Virus record (IMG/VR): IMGVR_UViG_3300047510_003605
Location: 1-21,750 of that record
DNA: 21,750 nt
DNA from: a virus
Strand: one strand, 5' to 3'
Part shown: piece after piece, positions 1 to 8,387 of the stretch
Position numbering within the stretch: the first letter of the stretch is position 1
Layout: the number at the start of each line of letters is the position of its first letter
Made by a program: the position numbers and the translations under genes
Notes under the pieces: generated by a model
What the model was told of the DNA's origin: nothing
The model's database searches: none
Seen by the model: the letters and a program-made list of their open reading frames with translations, nothing else

Positions 1-51
1 TTATAATAATTGAGATATAAATATTGCCATAAAACATATGGAGATCTCATA

Positions 52-1512
52 ATGCATACATTTAAACATAGTGGTCATATTGAAGAGCTCATTTATTCGC
101 TGCCAATTATCAAACACTTTGGCGGCGGAAAATTTTTCATCCATCTTAATCAGATGGAATGGATCATTCAAAACTATTATGGCGGTGAAGCTCCAGAAGA
201 ATTAAAAAATCAATTAACTTCAGAAATGTTTGCTGAGATATCTGAACTTCTCACGGGGCAGGAATATATCACTTCGGTTGAAGTGTTTTCAAATCAAGAA
301 ATCACACATAATTTAGATAGGTTCAGAACAGCATTTGCAAATTGGCGTGGCAATTTAGTTGATTGTTACACCTCAATATTTCCAATACCAAATGAGAAAA
401 CGGAATCGTTGCGAAATACCGCATGGTTGAAAGCAGCACCTAAAACTTTTGAAGATAAAACTGTAGTTGTGTACTGCTCACCCGCGAAAAAACCCGAATT
501 GACTTCACCACAATGGGCTCAATGGAAAAATGAAGGCCTTGACAAAAAAGCATTTTTCCTTGGTAAAAAGCAAGAGTACGACGATTTCGTTAATGAATTC
601 GGGTGGGAGTTGCCATTAGTTGAACCGAAATCTCTTTTGGAAAAAGCCAGGTATATTGCCGGGGCCCAAAGATTTATTGGTTCGACCAGCGTCGAGCTGG
701 CATTAGCGCATGCGTTAGACGTTGATGCGCAATGGGAAAAAACACACGCCGCAAAAGCTGAAGAACAACCTTGGTATTTCAAAAATAAAAAGAATTCAAC
801 GGTCTTTTATGAGAATAGGCCAGAAGTACTTGGCGCCATGAATGTTTTTCCAGGAAAGCCAAAAAGCAAATATATGGTAGTCAGCATGAACGATGAGAAC
901 TATCAACCGCTTGCCGATTTCACCTGGAACAGAAACAAAAAACTCTATTGCGAGCGTCATGGTTACGCAGGCCACAACAAGACTACAGGAATTCGAAAAG
1001 ACATTCCGGTAGGCTTTGACAAAATCTTCTTGATGCTCGAGCTGATGAATTCCAACCCAGAATGTGAATGGTTTTGGTGGACTGGTTCTGATTCAATGAT
1101 CACGAATTTTTCTACTAAAATTGAAGACAAAATTGATGAAAACTATGATATGATTATAGCGAGTGATTGCAATGGGTTAAATGCCGATAGCATCCTATTC
1201 AAAAACTCAGCATGGACAAGAAACTATTTGCAGTACATTGTAGATTCTATGCCCACATATATCAATCATTATTTTTATGAACAACAAGCAATGATTGATA
1301 CGTATCAACAGTATCCAAATAACATTAAGGTAGTACCACAGCGTTACATGAATTCATATCTAAACCAATTATATCCGCAGCAAAGTGTATTCGATAAATT
1401 AGGCACCGATGGCACTTGGCAGAAAGGTGATTGGCTAATTCATTGGCCAGGAACTAGTTTACCGATGCGCTTGCAGCTTTCTCAACATTTTTTGAATGAG
1501 GTCGTAGAATAA
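52..1512 (+). CDS. Two-domain glycosyltransferase: GT9-like half fused to GT34-like half
   Basis: I chose ATG 52 because GGAGA lies 8-12 bases upstream; a TTG at 10 would add 14 residues that the paralogue at 6704 lacks. The 486-aa product has two parts. Residues 1 to about 250 resemble GT-B enzymes of the heptosyltransferase (GT9) type: the start HSGHIEELIYSLPIIKHFGGG and the later ARYIAGAQRFIGSTSVELALA match the same places in the 6704 gene. From about residue 275 the protein resembles the GT34 (GMA12/MNN10) galactosyl/mannosyltransferase domain: KYMVVSMNDENY, a RHGY motif, EWFWWTGSDSM and a terminal DWLIHWPGT like the family's FxxHFxGC. The usual DxD reads G-S-D (D347), so the first metal-binding Asp is missing. 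It probably transfers sugars in the cytoplasm. It ends 1 base before the RfbH-like gene, so it is likely in the same operon. Fold assignments are from motif memory. Confidence 0.72.
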   Translation: MHTFKHSGHIEELIYSLPIIKHFGGGKFFIHLNQMEWIIQNYYGGEAPEELKNQLTSEMFAEISELLTGQEYITSVEVFSNQEITHNLDRFRTAFANWRGNLVDCYTSIFPIPNEKTESLRNTAWLKAAPKTFEDKTVVVYCSPAKKPELTSPQWAQWKNEGLDKKAFFLGKKQEYDDFVNEFGWELPLVEPKSLLEKARYIAGAQRFIGSTSVELALAHALDVDAQWEKTHAAKAEEQPWYFKNKKNSTVFYENRPEVLGAMNVFPGKPKSKYMVVSMNDENYQPLADFTWNRNKKLYCERHGYAGHNKTTGIRKDIPVGFDKIFLMLELMNSNPECEWFWWTGSDSMITNFSTKIEDKIDENYDMIIASDCNGLNADSILFKNSAWTRNYLQYIVDSMPTYINHYFYEQQAMIDTYQQYPNNIKVVPQRYMNSYLNQLYPQQSVFDKLGTDGTWQKGDWLIHWPGTSLPMRLQLSQHFLNEVVE

Positions 1513-1513
1513 C

Positions 1514-2833
1514 ATGAAAGAAATCCTGGATCAGATTCGCCAATATATCGATCAAAAGCACGCTGATAAAACTTGGGTGGCTGGAAAAGATTTCGTGAAT
1601 TATGCCGGACCTCATTTTTCTGCCGATGAATACGTCGCAGCGGCTGAAGCCCTGTTGAGCGGTTGGCTTGTCATGGGAAATAAAAGCCTTCGCTTTGAAC
1701 ACGTGTTTCCTAAACAATTTGGGAAGACGTGCGGCGTATTGACTAATAGCGGATCTTCTGCGAATCTATTAATGATGACCGCGATGAGATCTAAACGTGG
1801 ATACAATTTTCCAGATGGCACAAAGGTATTAATGCCGATTGCAGGATTCCCAACGACCTTGAATCCAACAATCCAAAATAATTTTACTCCAGTTTTTTGT
1901 GATATTGAAATTGATACTCTGAACATTGATCTAGATCATGCAGAACGTTTGCTTGAAGAGCAACCAGATATCAAAATCATAACTTTTGCACACGTGTTAG
2001 GAAATCCTCCTAACATGGATAAAGTAATGGAACTAGTTAATAAGTACAAACTAGTTTTATTAGAAGACTGCTGTGATGGTTTAGGAACGTTATATGATGG
2101 AAAACCATTGGGCTCCTTTGGAGAAATGGCAAGCTGTTCATTTTATCCAGCGCATCACATGACAATGGGTGAAGGCGGCTTCGTTGCTATGAATGATCCA
2201 CAACAAGAAATCATTGTTCGCAGTTTACGTGAATGGGGTCGTGGCTGTTACTGCGTCGGGCCAGAAGCCAATAAATTAAAATGCGGCACCTGCAAAAAAC
2301 GCTTTCAGGCTTGGATTCCAGAAATGCCTGGTGAAATTTTTGATCATAAATACGTGTATGATGAAATTGGTTATAATCTAAAACCAATTGAATTACAGTC
2401 GGCCATGGGTTTAGAGCAGATTAAAAAATTGCCAGAAATTCATCAGCTACGTCAACGCAATTATAATTTGCTATTTTCGATTTATGAAAAGTATGAAGAG
2501 TTTTTCCATTTACCTAGAGCGCGTGATAAAGCAGATGTCAGCTGGTTTGCATTCCCTTTGACCATTCGTGAAGGTGCGCCATTTAAGCGTATGGATATTG
2601 TTGATTATTTAGAAGAAAATCTAATTCAAACACGTCCATACTTTGCTGGAAATATTATGTTGCAACCTGCGTATAGTCATTTAATGAATCCAAAAGATGC
2701 TAGAGATAATTATCCGGTCGCCACATTTACAATGAAAAATACTTTCTTCCATGGCTGTAGTCCTGTTATTACACCGGAACAAATTGCCTACATTGGCGAA
2801 AAAGTTGATGCATTTATGAGCTTATTCAAATGA
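1514..2833 (+). CDS. rfbH: RfbH/DdhC-type PLP sugar 3-dehydrase (E1, DegT family)
   Basis: The 439-aa protein is a full-length DegT/DnrJ/EryC1-family enzyme of the E1 subgroup, CDP-6-deoxy-4-hexulose 3-dehydrase, which removes the C3 hydroxyl of a 4-keto-6-deoxy sugar nucleotide. SFYPAHHMTMGEGG (209-222) has His214 where aminotransferases carry the PLP lysine; this swap marks dehydrases. Cys187, Cys245 and Cys247 give the C-X57-C-X1-C spacing known for the E1 [2Fe-2S] ligands, followed by Cys257 and Cys260. FDHKYVYDEIGYNLKP is also typical of RfbH. E1 needs a flavin/iron-sulfur reductase (E3), and none is in the window, so the host or another phage region must supply it. It starts 1 base after the previous stop, and its TGA overlaps the next ATG (ATGA). 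The subfamily is clear. The nucleotide carrier (CDP or dTDP) is not, since the nearby 4,6-dehydratase looks dTDP-type. Confidence 0.88.
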   Translation: MKEILDQIRQYIDQKHADKTWVAGKDFVNYAGPHFSADEYVAAAEALLSGWLVMGNKSLRFEHVFPKQFGKTCGVLTNSGSSANLLMMTAMRSKRGYNFPDGTKVLMPIAGFPTTLNPTIQNNFTPVFCDIEIDTLNIDLDHAERLLEEQPDIKIITFAHVLGNPPNMDKVMELVNKYKLVLLEDCCDGLGTLYDGKPLGSFGEMASCSFYPAHHMTMGEGGFVAMNDPQQEIIVRSLREWGRGCYCVGPEANKLKCGTCKKRFQAWIPEMPGEIFDHKYVYDEIGYNLKPIELQSAMGLEQIKKLPEIHQLRQRNYNLLFSIYEKYEEFFHLPRARDKADVSWFAFPLTIREGAPFKRMDIVDYLEENLIQTRPYFAGNIMLQPAYSHLMNPKDARDNYPVATFTMKNTFFHGCSPVITPEQIAYIGEKVDAFMSLFK

Positions 2834-3459
2834 TAACAAAACAAGAACTAATTGATTTTGAAACAGACATAGGCGAAACATTCAATCGTGGAGAAATCCG
2901 CGCGCCTATTCACTTGTATGCAGGCAATGAAGAGCAAATTATGCGCGTGTTTAATGAGTGTGGGATTGACACGCAAAATGATTGGATTTGTTGCACGTGG
3001 CGTAATCATTATCAAGCACTGCTAAAAGGAATTCCGCCTGAAGTAGTTAAAGAACAAATCATGGCTGGCAAGAGCATGGTTATGAACTTGCCACAATATA
3101 AATTTATCTGTTCTAGCATTGTTGGCGGTATTCCGAGTATTGCAACTGGCTTGGCGTTGGCGATAAAACTTAAAGGAACTAATGAACGTGTTTGGTGCTG
3201 GACAGGCGACATGAGCGCTGAAACGGGTGCATGGACTGAAGCATACAGATATGCACGAGCACAGAATTTACCAATCACGTTTGTTGTCGAAGATAATGAA
3301 CTTAGCGTTTTAACTCCTACACGCGAAGTATGGGGCGATGAGAAGTGGTACTTGCCTTCACAAAATCGTGTTTGGTATAAGAGCCAACATTTAATCTATT
3401 ACAAATATAAGAACACAAAATATCCGCATGCGGGTGCAGGCATAAGGGTGCAATTCTAA
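2830..3459 (+). CDS. Thiamine-diphosphate enzyme, E1-alpha-like subunit (short)
   Basis: The 209-aa protein resembles the alpha subunit of pyruvate/acetoin dehydrogenase E1 and the N-terminal part of transketolase. TWRNHYQALLKG (56-67) corresponds to the conserved R-x-H region. The ThDP-Mg motif starts at GDM (126-128), runs through ExAYRYARAQNLPITFVVEDN (137-156) and ends at Asn156. PHAGAGIRVQF closes the domain. Normal E1-alpha chains exceed 300 residues, so this is only the diphosphate-binding core. Its ATG overlaps the rfbH stop (ATGA), and its TAA overlaps the ATG of the beta-like gene (TAATG), which implies translational coupling and a heteromeric enzyme. Beside a sugar 3-dehydrase, the likely role is transfer of a two-carbon acyl unit to a keto sugar, as AviB1/B2-type pairs or YerE do. 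That role is inference; the family is well supported. Confidence 0.8.
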   Translation: MITKQELIDFETDIGETFNRGEIRAPIHLYAGNEEQIMRVFNECGIDTQNDWICCTWRNHYQALLKGIPPEVVKEQIMAGKSMVMNLPQYKFICSSIVGGIPSIATGLALAIKLKGTNERVWCWTGDMSAETGAWTEAYRYARAQNLPITFVVEDNELSVLTPTREVWGDEKWYLPSQNRVWYKSQHLIYYKYKNTKYPHAGAGIRVQF

Positions 3460-3998
3460 TGACTACACAACTTTATAACCAGAAACTTAAAGAAGCCATG
3501 AATTGGCTTGCAACTCAACCGAATGTTATGATGTTAGGGCAAGCAGTTTGCTATGCTGGTACAGGCTGCTATGAAAGTTTAACAGAAGTTCCAGCTGATA
3601 AAAAGATGGAATTTCCTGTTGCGGAAAATTTTCAAATTGGCGTTAGTATAGGTATGGCGATCAACGGTCTTGTGCCGGTAAACATTGTTCCTCGTTGGAA
3701 CTTCCTGCTGTGCGCCACAGATCAAATTGTCAATCATTTGGATAAGATGCATTCCCTGAGTCAAGGCCGCTGCCAACCTAAAGTTATTATTCGTGTTGCG
3801 GTTGGTAGTGAAAAACCAGTTGATCCGCAGGACCAACATAAGGGAAACTTTGCGGCTGCTTTCCGTTTAATGTGTAAAACAATTGATATAATTGAGTGTC
3901 CTACTCCAGAGTCTATTCTGCCGGCGTATGAAAAGGCGTATGGCCGCACAGATGGGCGTAGCACTATTGTTGTTGAGTTTCCAGATTACGGCAAATGA
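3459..3998 (+). CDS. Thiamine-diphosphate enzyme, E1-beta-like subunit (pyrimidine domain only)
   Basis: The 179-aa protein matches the pyrimidine-binding domain of E1-beta/transketolase. FPVAENFQIGVSIGMAINGLVPV (52-74) places Glu56 as the probable glutamate that activates the ThDP aminopyrimidine. ATDQIVNHLDKMHSLSQG (86-103) and VIIRVAVGSEKPVDPQDQHKG are the usual dehydrogenase-beta signatures. E1-beta is normally about 325 residues and has a C-terminal transketolase_C domain; here the protein stops cleanly after the pyrimidine domain (VVEFPDYGK). With its alpha partner it would form a minimal catalytic core. No E2 or lipoyl gene is nearby, so a role in an oxidative 2-oxoacid dehydrogenase complex is unlikely. 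Start and stop overlap both neighbours (TAATG upstream, ATGA downstream), which fixes the start. Confidence 0.8.
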   Translation: MTTQLYNQKLKEAMNWLATQPNVMMLGQAVCYAGTGCYESLTEVPADKKMEFPVAENFQIGVSIGMAINGLVPVNIVPRWNFLLCATDQIVNHLDKMHSLSQGRCQPKVIIRVAVGSEKPVDPQDQHKGNFAAAFRLMCKTIDIIECPTPESILPAYEKAYGRTDGRSTIVVEFPDYGK

Positions 3999-4813
3999 GA
4001 ATACTATTAACGGGCGGTTCTGGATTTATTGGCAAGTATTTAAGAAAACATTTAGAACACGAAATACTAGCGCCTTCATCTAGTGAGTTAAATCTCACCA
4101 ATGAAGATCAAGTACGTCTATATTTAGAAAATAATCCTGTTGATGTTGTTATACATTCCGCGGTGTTTGGCAGAGAGCAAGTGTGTTCCACTGATCAGGA
4201 AATTACTAATATTAATCTTCTGATGTTCAAAAACTTATACTCTTGCTTAGACCTATATGACAAATTTATTAATATTGGTTCAGGCGCCGAGTTCGGTTTA
4301 ACTCTTAGCAGTGATAACAGTAAAGAAGAAGATATATTTTTACAATTCCCAACAGAAGCCTATGGGTTAGGTAAAAACATTATTGCTAGAATTATTAGTC
4401 ACACTAACAATTTTTACAACTTAAGATTATTTTCTTGTATAGATCCTAGCGAACCAGATGGTCGCTTACTAAAAAAGTTTTTAAAATCAGTCAGGGAAGG
4501 AATTCCTTTTGTAGTTGATAAAGATAGGTACGTCGATTTTTTTAGTTTACATGATCTTACGGTTGTCATTAATGCGTTACTAGACAACCAGATTACGATC
4601 AAAGATTTAAATCTCGTTTATCAGCATAAGTATCTGGTGTCTTCCATGCTGTATAAATATTGCGAACATCATAATATTGATAAAAGCGCAGTTAATGTTA
4701 CTGGAACATCTAATATCAATTATACCGGAGATGGTTCAAAATTGCTTTCATTAAATCTGCAACTACGTGGGCTTGATGAAGAATTAAAATTATATAAGGT
4801 CTATGATGAATGA
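3995..4813 (+). CDS. NAD(P)-dependent sugar-nucleotide reductase/epimerase (extended SDR)
   Basis: The 272-aa protein starts with the Rossmann motif TGGSGFIG (6-13). It has the SDR catalytic set: Ser96 in NIGSGAEFG, Tyr123 and Lys127 in YGLGK. NPVDVVIHSA follows the NAD-binding half as in RmlD and GDP-fucose synthases. It should reduce or epimerise a 4-keto (or acyl-branched) sugar nucleotide. In the yersiniose A pathway a reductase (YerF) acts after the ThDP-dependent branching enzyme, and this gene's place directly behind the ThDP pair fits that job, but the exact reaction is inference. It is shorter than typical RmlD (about 300 residues). The ATG sits in an ATGA overlap with the previous stop. 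It ends a coupled block (1514-4813); a 69-base gap follows before the next gene. Confidence 0.78.
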   Translation: MRILLTGGSGFIGKYLRKHLEHEILAPSSSELNLTNEDQVRLYLENNPVDVVIHSAVFGREQVCSTDQEITNINLLMFKNLYSCLDLYDKFINIGSGAEFGLTLSSDNSKEEDIFLQFPTEAYGLGKNIIARIISHTNNFYNLRLFSCIDPSEPDGRLLKKFLKSVREGIPFVVDKDRYVDFFSLHDLTVVINALLDNQITIKDLNLVYQHKYLVSSMLYKYCEHHNIDKSAVNVTGTSNINYTGDGSKLLSLNLQLRGLDEELKLYKVYDE

Positions 4814-4882
4814 CAGCTTATTGCTCAGATCATATTTCAAATAACACCACCCATATTCAAAAACAAATTCGCAGAGACTAAT

Positions 4883-5827
4883 ATGAAAAAAATTGTATAC
4901 GTAACAGGATGTTTAGGATTTATAGGAGTTCATGTAACGCGTCAGTGTTTGGACTTAGGTTGGTATGTTATTGGAGTTGATAAATTAACTTATGCTAGTA
5001 ACTTACAGTTCTTGCCAGAATTTGAAGCACGGCCTAATTTTAAGTTTATCAAGTCAGACATAAATGATTTAGAAATGTTGTATGACTGCGATTACTTTAT
5101 TAACATTGCCGCAGAAACACACGTTGATAATAGTATCGAGAGCAGCGATCATTTCGTGCATTCAAACATTAATGGCGTTCATCACATCCTTAAACTAATC
5201 AATCAGAAGCCAAAACATAAAATGCCGGTGCTACTACATTTTAGCACTGATGAAGTGTATGGTGATATCCTTGAAGGTTTCCACACTGAGAAAGATTTAT
5301 TAAAGCCTAGCAACCCATACTCTGCTACTAAAGCGGCTGCCGATATGCTAATTCTAGCATGGGCCCGCACATTCAACTTGCCGTACATTATTGTTCGTCC
5401 AACAAATAACTACGGTATTGGGCAGTATGTAGAAAAATTAATTCCTAAGTCAGTTAAGTATTTGTCAATTGGCAAGAAGATCGACCTGCATAATAATGGG
5501 ACTCCAGTGCGAACTTGGCTACATGCAGATGATACGGCCCGTGCTGTTATCACTATTATTAATTCTGGTGTAACCAATGAAATCTTTAATATTTCTGGGA
5601 ATTATGAAGAAAAGAACATTGTTGTTGTTCGTAAGATTTTAGAACAAATGCTTGGCCCAGGAGCTGATACTGAACAACATCTTGTTCATATGGAACGGCC
5701 TGGTCAAGATTTACGTTATGCTATAGATGATTCTAAACTAAAGGCTCTTGGCTGGACAGCTAAAGCAAAATTTGATGTTGAATTAAAAAAGATTGTAAAA
5801 TATTATAGAAAAAACTTTATATGGTGA
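4883..5827 (+). CDS. rmlB: dTDP-glucose 4,6-dehydratase-like enzyme (RmlB family)
   Basis: The 314-aa extended SDR has the RmlB signatures in order: TGCLGFIG (8-15), GVDKLTYASNL (31-41), NIAAETHVDNSI (74-85), FSTDEVYGD (120-128) with the Thr-Asp-Glu active-site triad 122-124, YSATK (Tyr146, Lys150), and RPTNNYGIGQYVEKLIP (172-188). RmlB converts dTDP-glucose to dTDP-4-keto-6-deoxyglucose using tightly bound NAD. This supplies the substrate type needed by an RfbH 3-dehydrase, so the gene can serve as the first step of the cluster's pathway, although it lies downstream. A nucleotidyltransferase (RmlA/RfbF) is not in the window. It is slightly shorter than typical RmlB (about 355 residues). The SD is weak (AGAG before ATG). 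Use of dTDP rather than CDP is inferred from the YASNL and THVDNSI motifs. Confidence 0.85.
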   Translation: MKKIVYVTGCLGFIGVHVTRQCLDLGWYVIGVDKLTYASNLQFLPEFEARPNFKFIKSDINDLEMLYDCDYFINIAAETHVDNSIESSDHFVHSNINGVHHILKLINQKPKHKMPVLLHFSTDEVYGDILEGFHTEKDLLKPSNPYSATKAAADMLILAWARTFNLPYIIVRPTNNYGIGQYVEKLIPKSVKYLSIGKKIDLHNNGTPVRTWLHADDTARAVITIINSGVTNEIFNISGNYEEKNIVVVRKILEQMLGPGADTEQHLVHMERPGQDLRYAIDDSKLKALGWTAKAKFDVELKKIVKYYRKNFIW

Positions 5828-5838
5828 TGGAGGATTAA

Positions 5839-6702
5839 ATGCGCGTTTTTGATTGTTTTACCTTCTTTAATGAATTCGAAATTTTGGAATTAAGACTTGC
5901 AGAATTATATGATGTTGTAGATTGTTTCGTGATTTGTGAAGCTAACACCACGCACAACAATAATTCAAAGCCATTTTATCTAAAAGAGAATTTTTCAAGA
6001 TTCGAAAAATATGCAGATAAAATTAAACTATTAACAATATCTGATATGCCTAGGGATCATAATACTTGGGTTAATGAAAAATTTCAAAGGCGTGTTCTAG
6101 AACGAGGCTTAAGAGATCTTAGGGCAGATGATTTGGTGATAGTGAGCGACGCTGATGAGATACCGCGCGCCGATGCAATTCAAGCAATAAAAGATGATAC
6201 GAATGATTACGATAGGTATTTGCTTAGCATTCCTTTATTTTATTTTAAATTGAATTTCTATATGCACTCTCCAAATTTTAGACAGCGCAATATAGCTGTT
6301 TCTCGCGGTAGAGTATTTTCAGATCCACAATCTGAACGAGAATTTTATTTTGATAAAGCTGGGCTGCCGTCAAATTTCGCATGTGAAGATTTTTGTATAT
6401 TAGAGCATGCTGGTTGGCATTTTACATATTTTGCGCACGACAATAATCTTGCGGTTAACAAGCTTAAAAACTTCGCTCACGCAAATGATGCAAACACAAA
6501 TGAAATTGTGCAAAATATAAATCTTGACTATATGATCAAAAATAAAGTTGGTTTTTGCGGCTTCAATCATCCAGAAAAATTTGAATATATTACAATAGAT
6601 GATTATTTCCCAAAGACAGTTTTGGAGAATCCAGAAAAATATGATCATTTGATCGTAAAAGGCGACACAAAATCAATTTATGAATTTTACCCGGAGTGCT
6701 GA
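5839..6702 (+). CDS. GT17-family glycosyltransferase
   Basis: The 287-aa protein matches the GT17 family (beta-1,4-mannosyl-glycoprotein N-acetylglucosaminyltransferase type; bacterial and viral members have unknown acceptors). The N-terminus has DCFTFFNEFEILELRLAEL (5-23), then VDCFVICEAN (27-36), FSRFEKYADKIKLL, NEKFQRRVLERGL and the acidic metal site VSDADEIPRADAI (102-114). A later stretch, CEDFCILEHAGWHFTYF, also fits. It would be cytoplasmic and transfer one sugar to a growing glycan. The start has a strong GGAGG SD 6 bases upstream. The gene follows the 4,6-dehydratase after 11 bases, and its end overlaps the SD of the next gene, so all probably share one transcript. The family call is firm; donor and acceptor are unknown. 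Confidence 0.85.
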   Translation: MRVFDCFTFFNEFEILELRLAELYDVVDCFVICEANTTHNNNSKPFYLKENFSRFEKYADKIKLLTISDMPRDHNTWVNEKFQRRVLERGLRDLRADDLVIVSDADEIPRADAIQAIKDDTNDYDRYLLSIPLFYFKLNFYMHSPNFRQRNIAVSRGRVFSDPQSEREFYFDKAGLPSNFACEDFCILEHAGWHFTYFAHDNNLAVNKLKNFAHANDANTNEIVQNINLDYMIKNKVGFCGFNHPEKFEYITIDDYFPKTVLENPEKYDHLIVKGDTKSIYEFYPEC

Positions 6703-6703
6703 A

Positions 6704-7480
6704 ATGTCAAACTTAACTTTTTCCCATTCAGGAACATTTGGTGATATCATCTATGCTCTACCAATTATGAAGCAACTTGGCGGCGGCGATTTGTACTTGC
6801 GATTACACAATATGGACAACATGGCAAAAAAGGTTCTTGGTGTCGCCAACGCTGGCGCACACTCTGGTGAAATGACTAAAGAACAGTTTGACAGTTTAAC
6901 TTCATTAATGCAACAGCAATCATACGTGAAAAGTTGGAATGTCTGGAACGGTGAACACGTTGATGTCGCATTCGAAGAATACTGTTTACAAATTCCTAGA
7001 GATCAGCCGGGCAATTATGCTTTCAAATATGCCATGGCAGCTGGAGTAAATTTTTATGAAAACTATGAGGAATTAATGATTAGGCCATGGCTTGAAGTTA
7101 AAGATCCAATTAAAATTCCAAATAGACCAATCGTAGTTAATAGAATAAGTCGTCACCTTTATGGTTGTGATCCAGAGTTAACTGCTTGGAAAAAATTTAT
7201 TAGAATGGGATTACTTTCAACTGCAGTTTATGTCGGATTGCCAGACGAACATCTTTGGTTTCAAGACACGCTCGGCGTAAAAATTGATTATTATCCAACA
7301 TCAAATATTTTAGACTTGGCTCGCGTAATTGCCGGAGCTGAAATGTTTATTGGCAGTCAGAGCTTGTGTTTAAGTCTAGCGCTCGGTCTCGGTAAAACAA
7401 CATATTGCGAAGGCAGAAAAGATATTAGACCAGGTCGCAACGAATGTTTTTACATACGGCCAAATGTATTTTATTTCTAA
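6704..7480 (+). CDS. GT9-like (heptosyltransferase-type) GT-B glycosyltransferase
   Basis: I take ATG 6704 as the start, with CGGAG 8-12 bases upstream; the earlier ATG 6680 lies inside the preceding gene and lacks an SD. The 258-aa product begins TFSHSGTFGDIIYALPIMKQLGGGD, the N-terminal acceptor-side motif of GT9-like enzymes, and has ARVIAGAEMFIGSQSLCLSLALGLG near the C-terminus, the matching donor-side Rossmann motif. It is a clear paralogue of the first half of the 52-1512 gene, so this phage carries the domain once alone and once fused to a GT34-like domain. At 258 residues it is shorter than true heptosyltransferases (about 320-350). A cytoplasmic role in building the same glycan is likely. 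The sugar is not predictable. Confidence 0.7.
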   Translation: MSNLTFSHSGTFGDIIYALPIMKQLGGGDLYLRLHNMDNMAKKVLGVANAGAHSGEMTKEQFDSLTSLMQQQSYVKSWNVWNGEHVDVAFEEYCLQIPRDQPGNYAFKYAMAAGVNFYENYEELMIRPWLEVKDPIKIPNRPIVVNRISRHLYGCDPELTAWKKFIRMGLLSTAVYVGLPDEHLWFQDTLGVKIDYYPTSNILDLARVIAGAEMFIGSQSLCLSLALGLGKTTYCEGRKDIRPGRNECFYIRPNVFYF

Positions 7481-7492
7481 GGATGGTTCATA

Positions 7493-8260
7493 ATGTCTAC
7501 AAACGTTGTCAAATTTTATTCGCATGAACAGCAAGATGAATTTATTTTCAATCTATTTGGGGCAAAGCGTGGTGGTTCCTTTTTAGATATTTCATGTAGC
7601 CACCCGATCGTTGGCAGCAATACATATACATTAGAGGAATCCTTGGGTTGGGATGGAATAGGATTTGATATTGTTGATGTTGTTGAAAAATTAAATTGGG
7701 ACAAATATCGAAAAACTAAGTTTGTTCAGATGGATGCAACTTCACCAGAATTAACAGATTATCTTAAAAATAATGTTTCTGATGTGATAGATTATATTTC
7801 AATAGATGTTGACGCGTATCCTCATAATTATAGCGGACAAACTTTACAGCGCGTAATTGATTCTGGAATAAGATTTAAGGCTATGACATTTGAACATGAA
7901 TTTTATAAATTTGGTCATTTTGTTAGAGATCCTGCTAGAGATATTCTAGAAAGTCAAGGCTATGTGATGCTTTTTGAAAATGTTAAGCTGTGGCAACCTG
8001 GCGCAATTGCAGATCCGTGGGAAGATTGGTGGATTGATCCAAAATATTTTGATGAAAAAATTTTACAGTGTTATAAAAAGAATCTTTTTTATTTTGAATG
8101 TATTGACATTCTTCAAGACGTTCAAAAAATTGATTATACTGCGCAACATGAATTTTGCGCGGCGTATGCCGAAGAATATAACATTGAAGGACATAATGAT
8201 CTTTGGGGTCATTATCCACAGGTTAGACGAGAATGGCGTCGCCCACCAAAAGCAAATTAA
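7493..8260 (+). CDS. FkbM-like SAM-dependent methyltransferase
   Basis: The 255-aa protein resembles FkbM/Methyltransf_21 enzymes. QDEFIFNLFGAKRGGSFLDISC (14-35) is the typical start of the SAM-binding Rossmann domain, SNTYTLEESLGWDGIGFDI (42-60) the next strand, and DVIDYISIDVDAYPHNYS (98-115) the acidic motif. FkbM-type enzymes usually O-methylate sugars or polyketides, so it probably caps or decorates the sugar made or transferred by the upstream genes. The start has GGATGG upstream and lies 12 bases after the previous stop. It is the last gene of the glycan operon. An unusual Arg/Pro-rich tail (RREWRRPPKAN) ends the protein. Confidence 0.75.
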   Translation: MSTNVVKFYSHEQQDEFIFNLFGAKRGGSFLDISCSHPIVGSNTYTLEESLGWDGIGFDIVDVVEKLNWDKYRKTKFVQMDATSPELTDYLKNNVSDVIDYISIDVDAYPHNYSGQTLQRVIDSGIRFKAMTFEHEFYKFGHFVRDPARDILESQGYVMLFENVKLWQPGAIADPWEDWWIDPKYFDEKILQCYKKNLFYFECIDILQDVQKIDYTAQHEFCAAYAEEYNIEGHNDLWGHYPQVRREWRRPPKAN

Positions 8261-8296
8261 TATACTAATTATTGTGTAATTAATTTTTAATTTTGA

Positions 8297-8380
8297 TATA
8301 ATCATATTTGAGTCATTCTATAAGACTCAATAAGGCGTGTCACTTAATAAGTTGACATATTCTAATAGTTTTACCTAAGG
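8297..8380 (+). promoter_or_regulatory. Leader region: possible extended -10 plus hairpin
   Basis: The spacer before the 8388 gene has TATAAT at 8297-8302 with no good -35. A perfect inverted repeat TTGAGTC/GACTCAA (8-nt to 9-nt loop) lies near 8309-8331, then a TTGACA at 8352-8357 and the SD TAAGGAG. The TTGACA has no matching -10 because the SD lies there. The hairpin could be an attenuator or a weak end for the upstream operon; it has no U-tract. Confidence 0.35.
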
Positions 8381-8387
8381 AGTTTTT

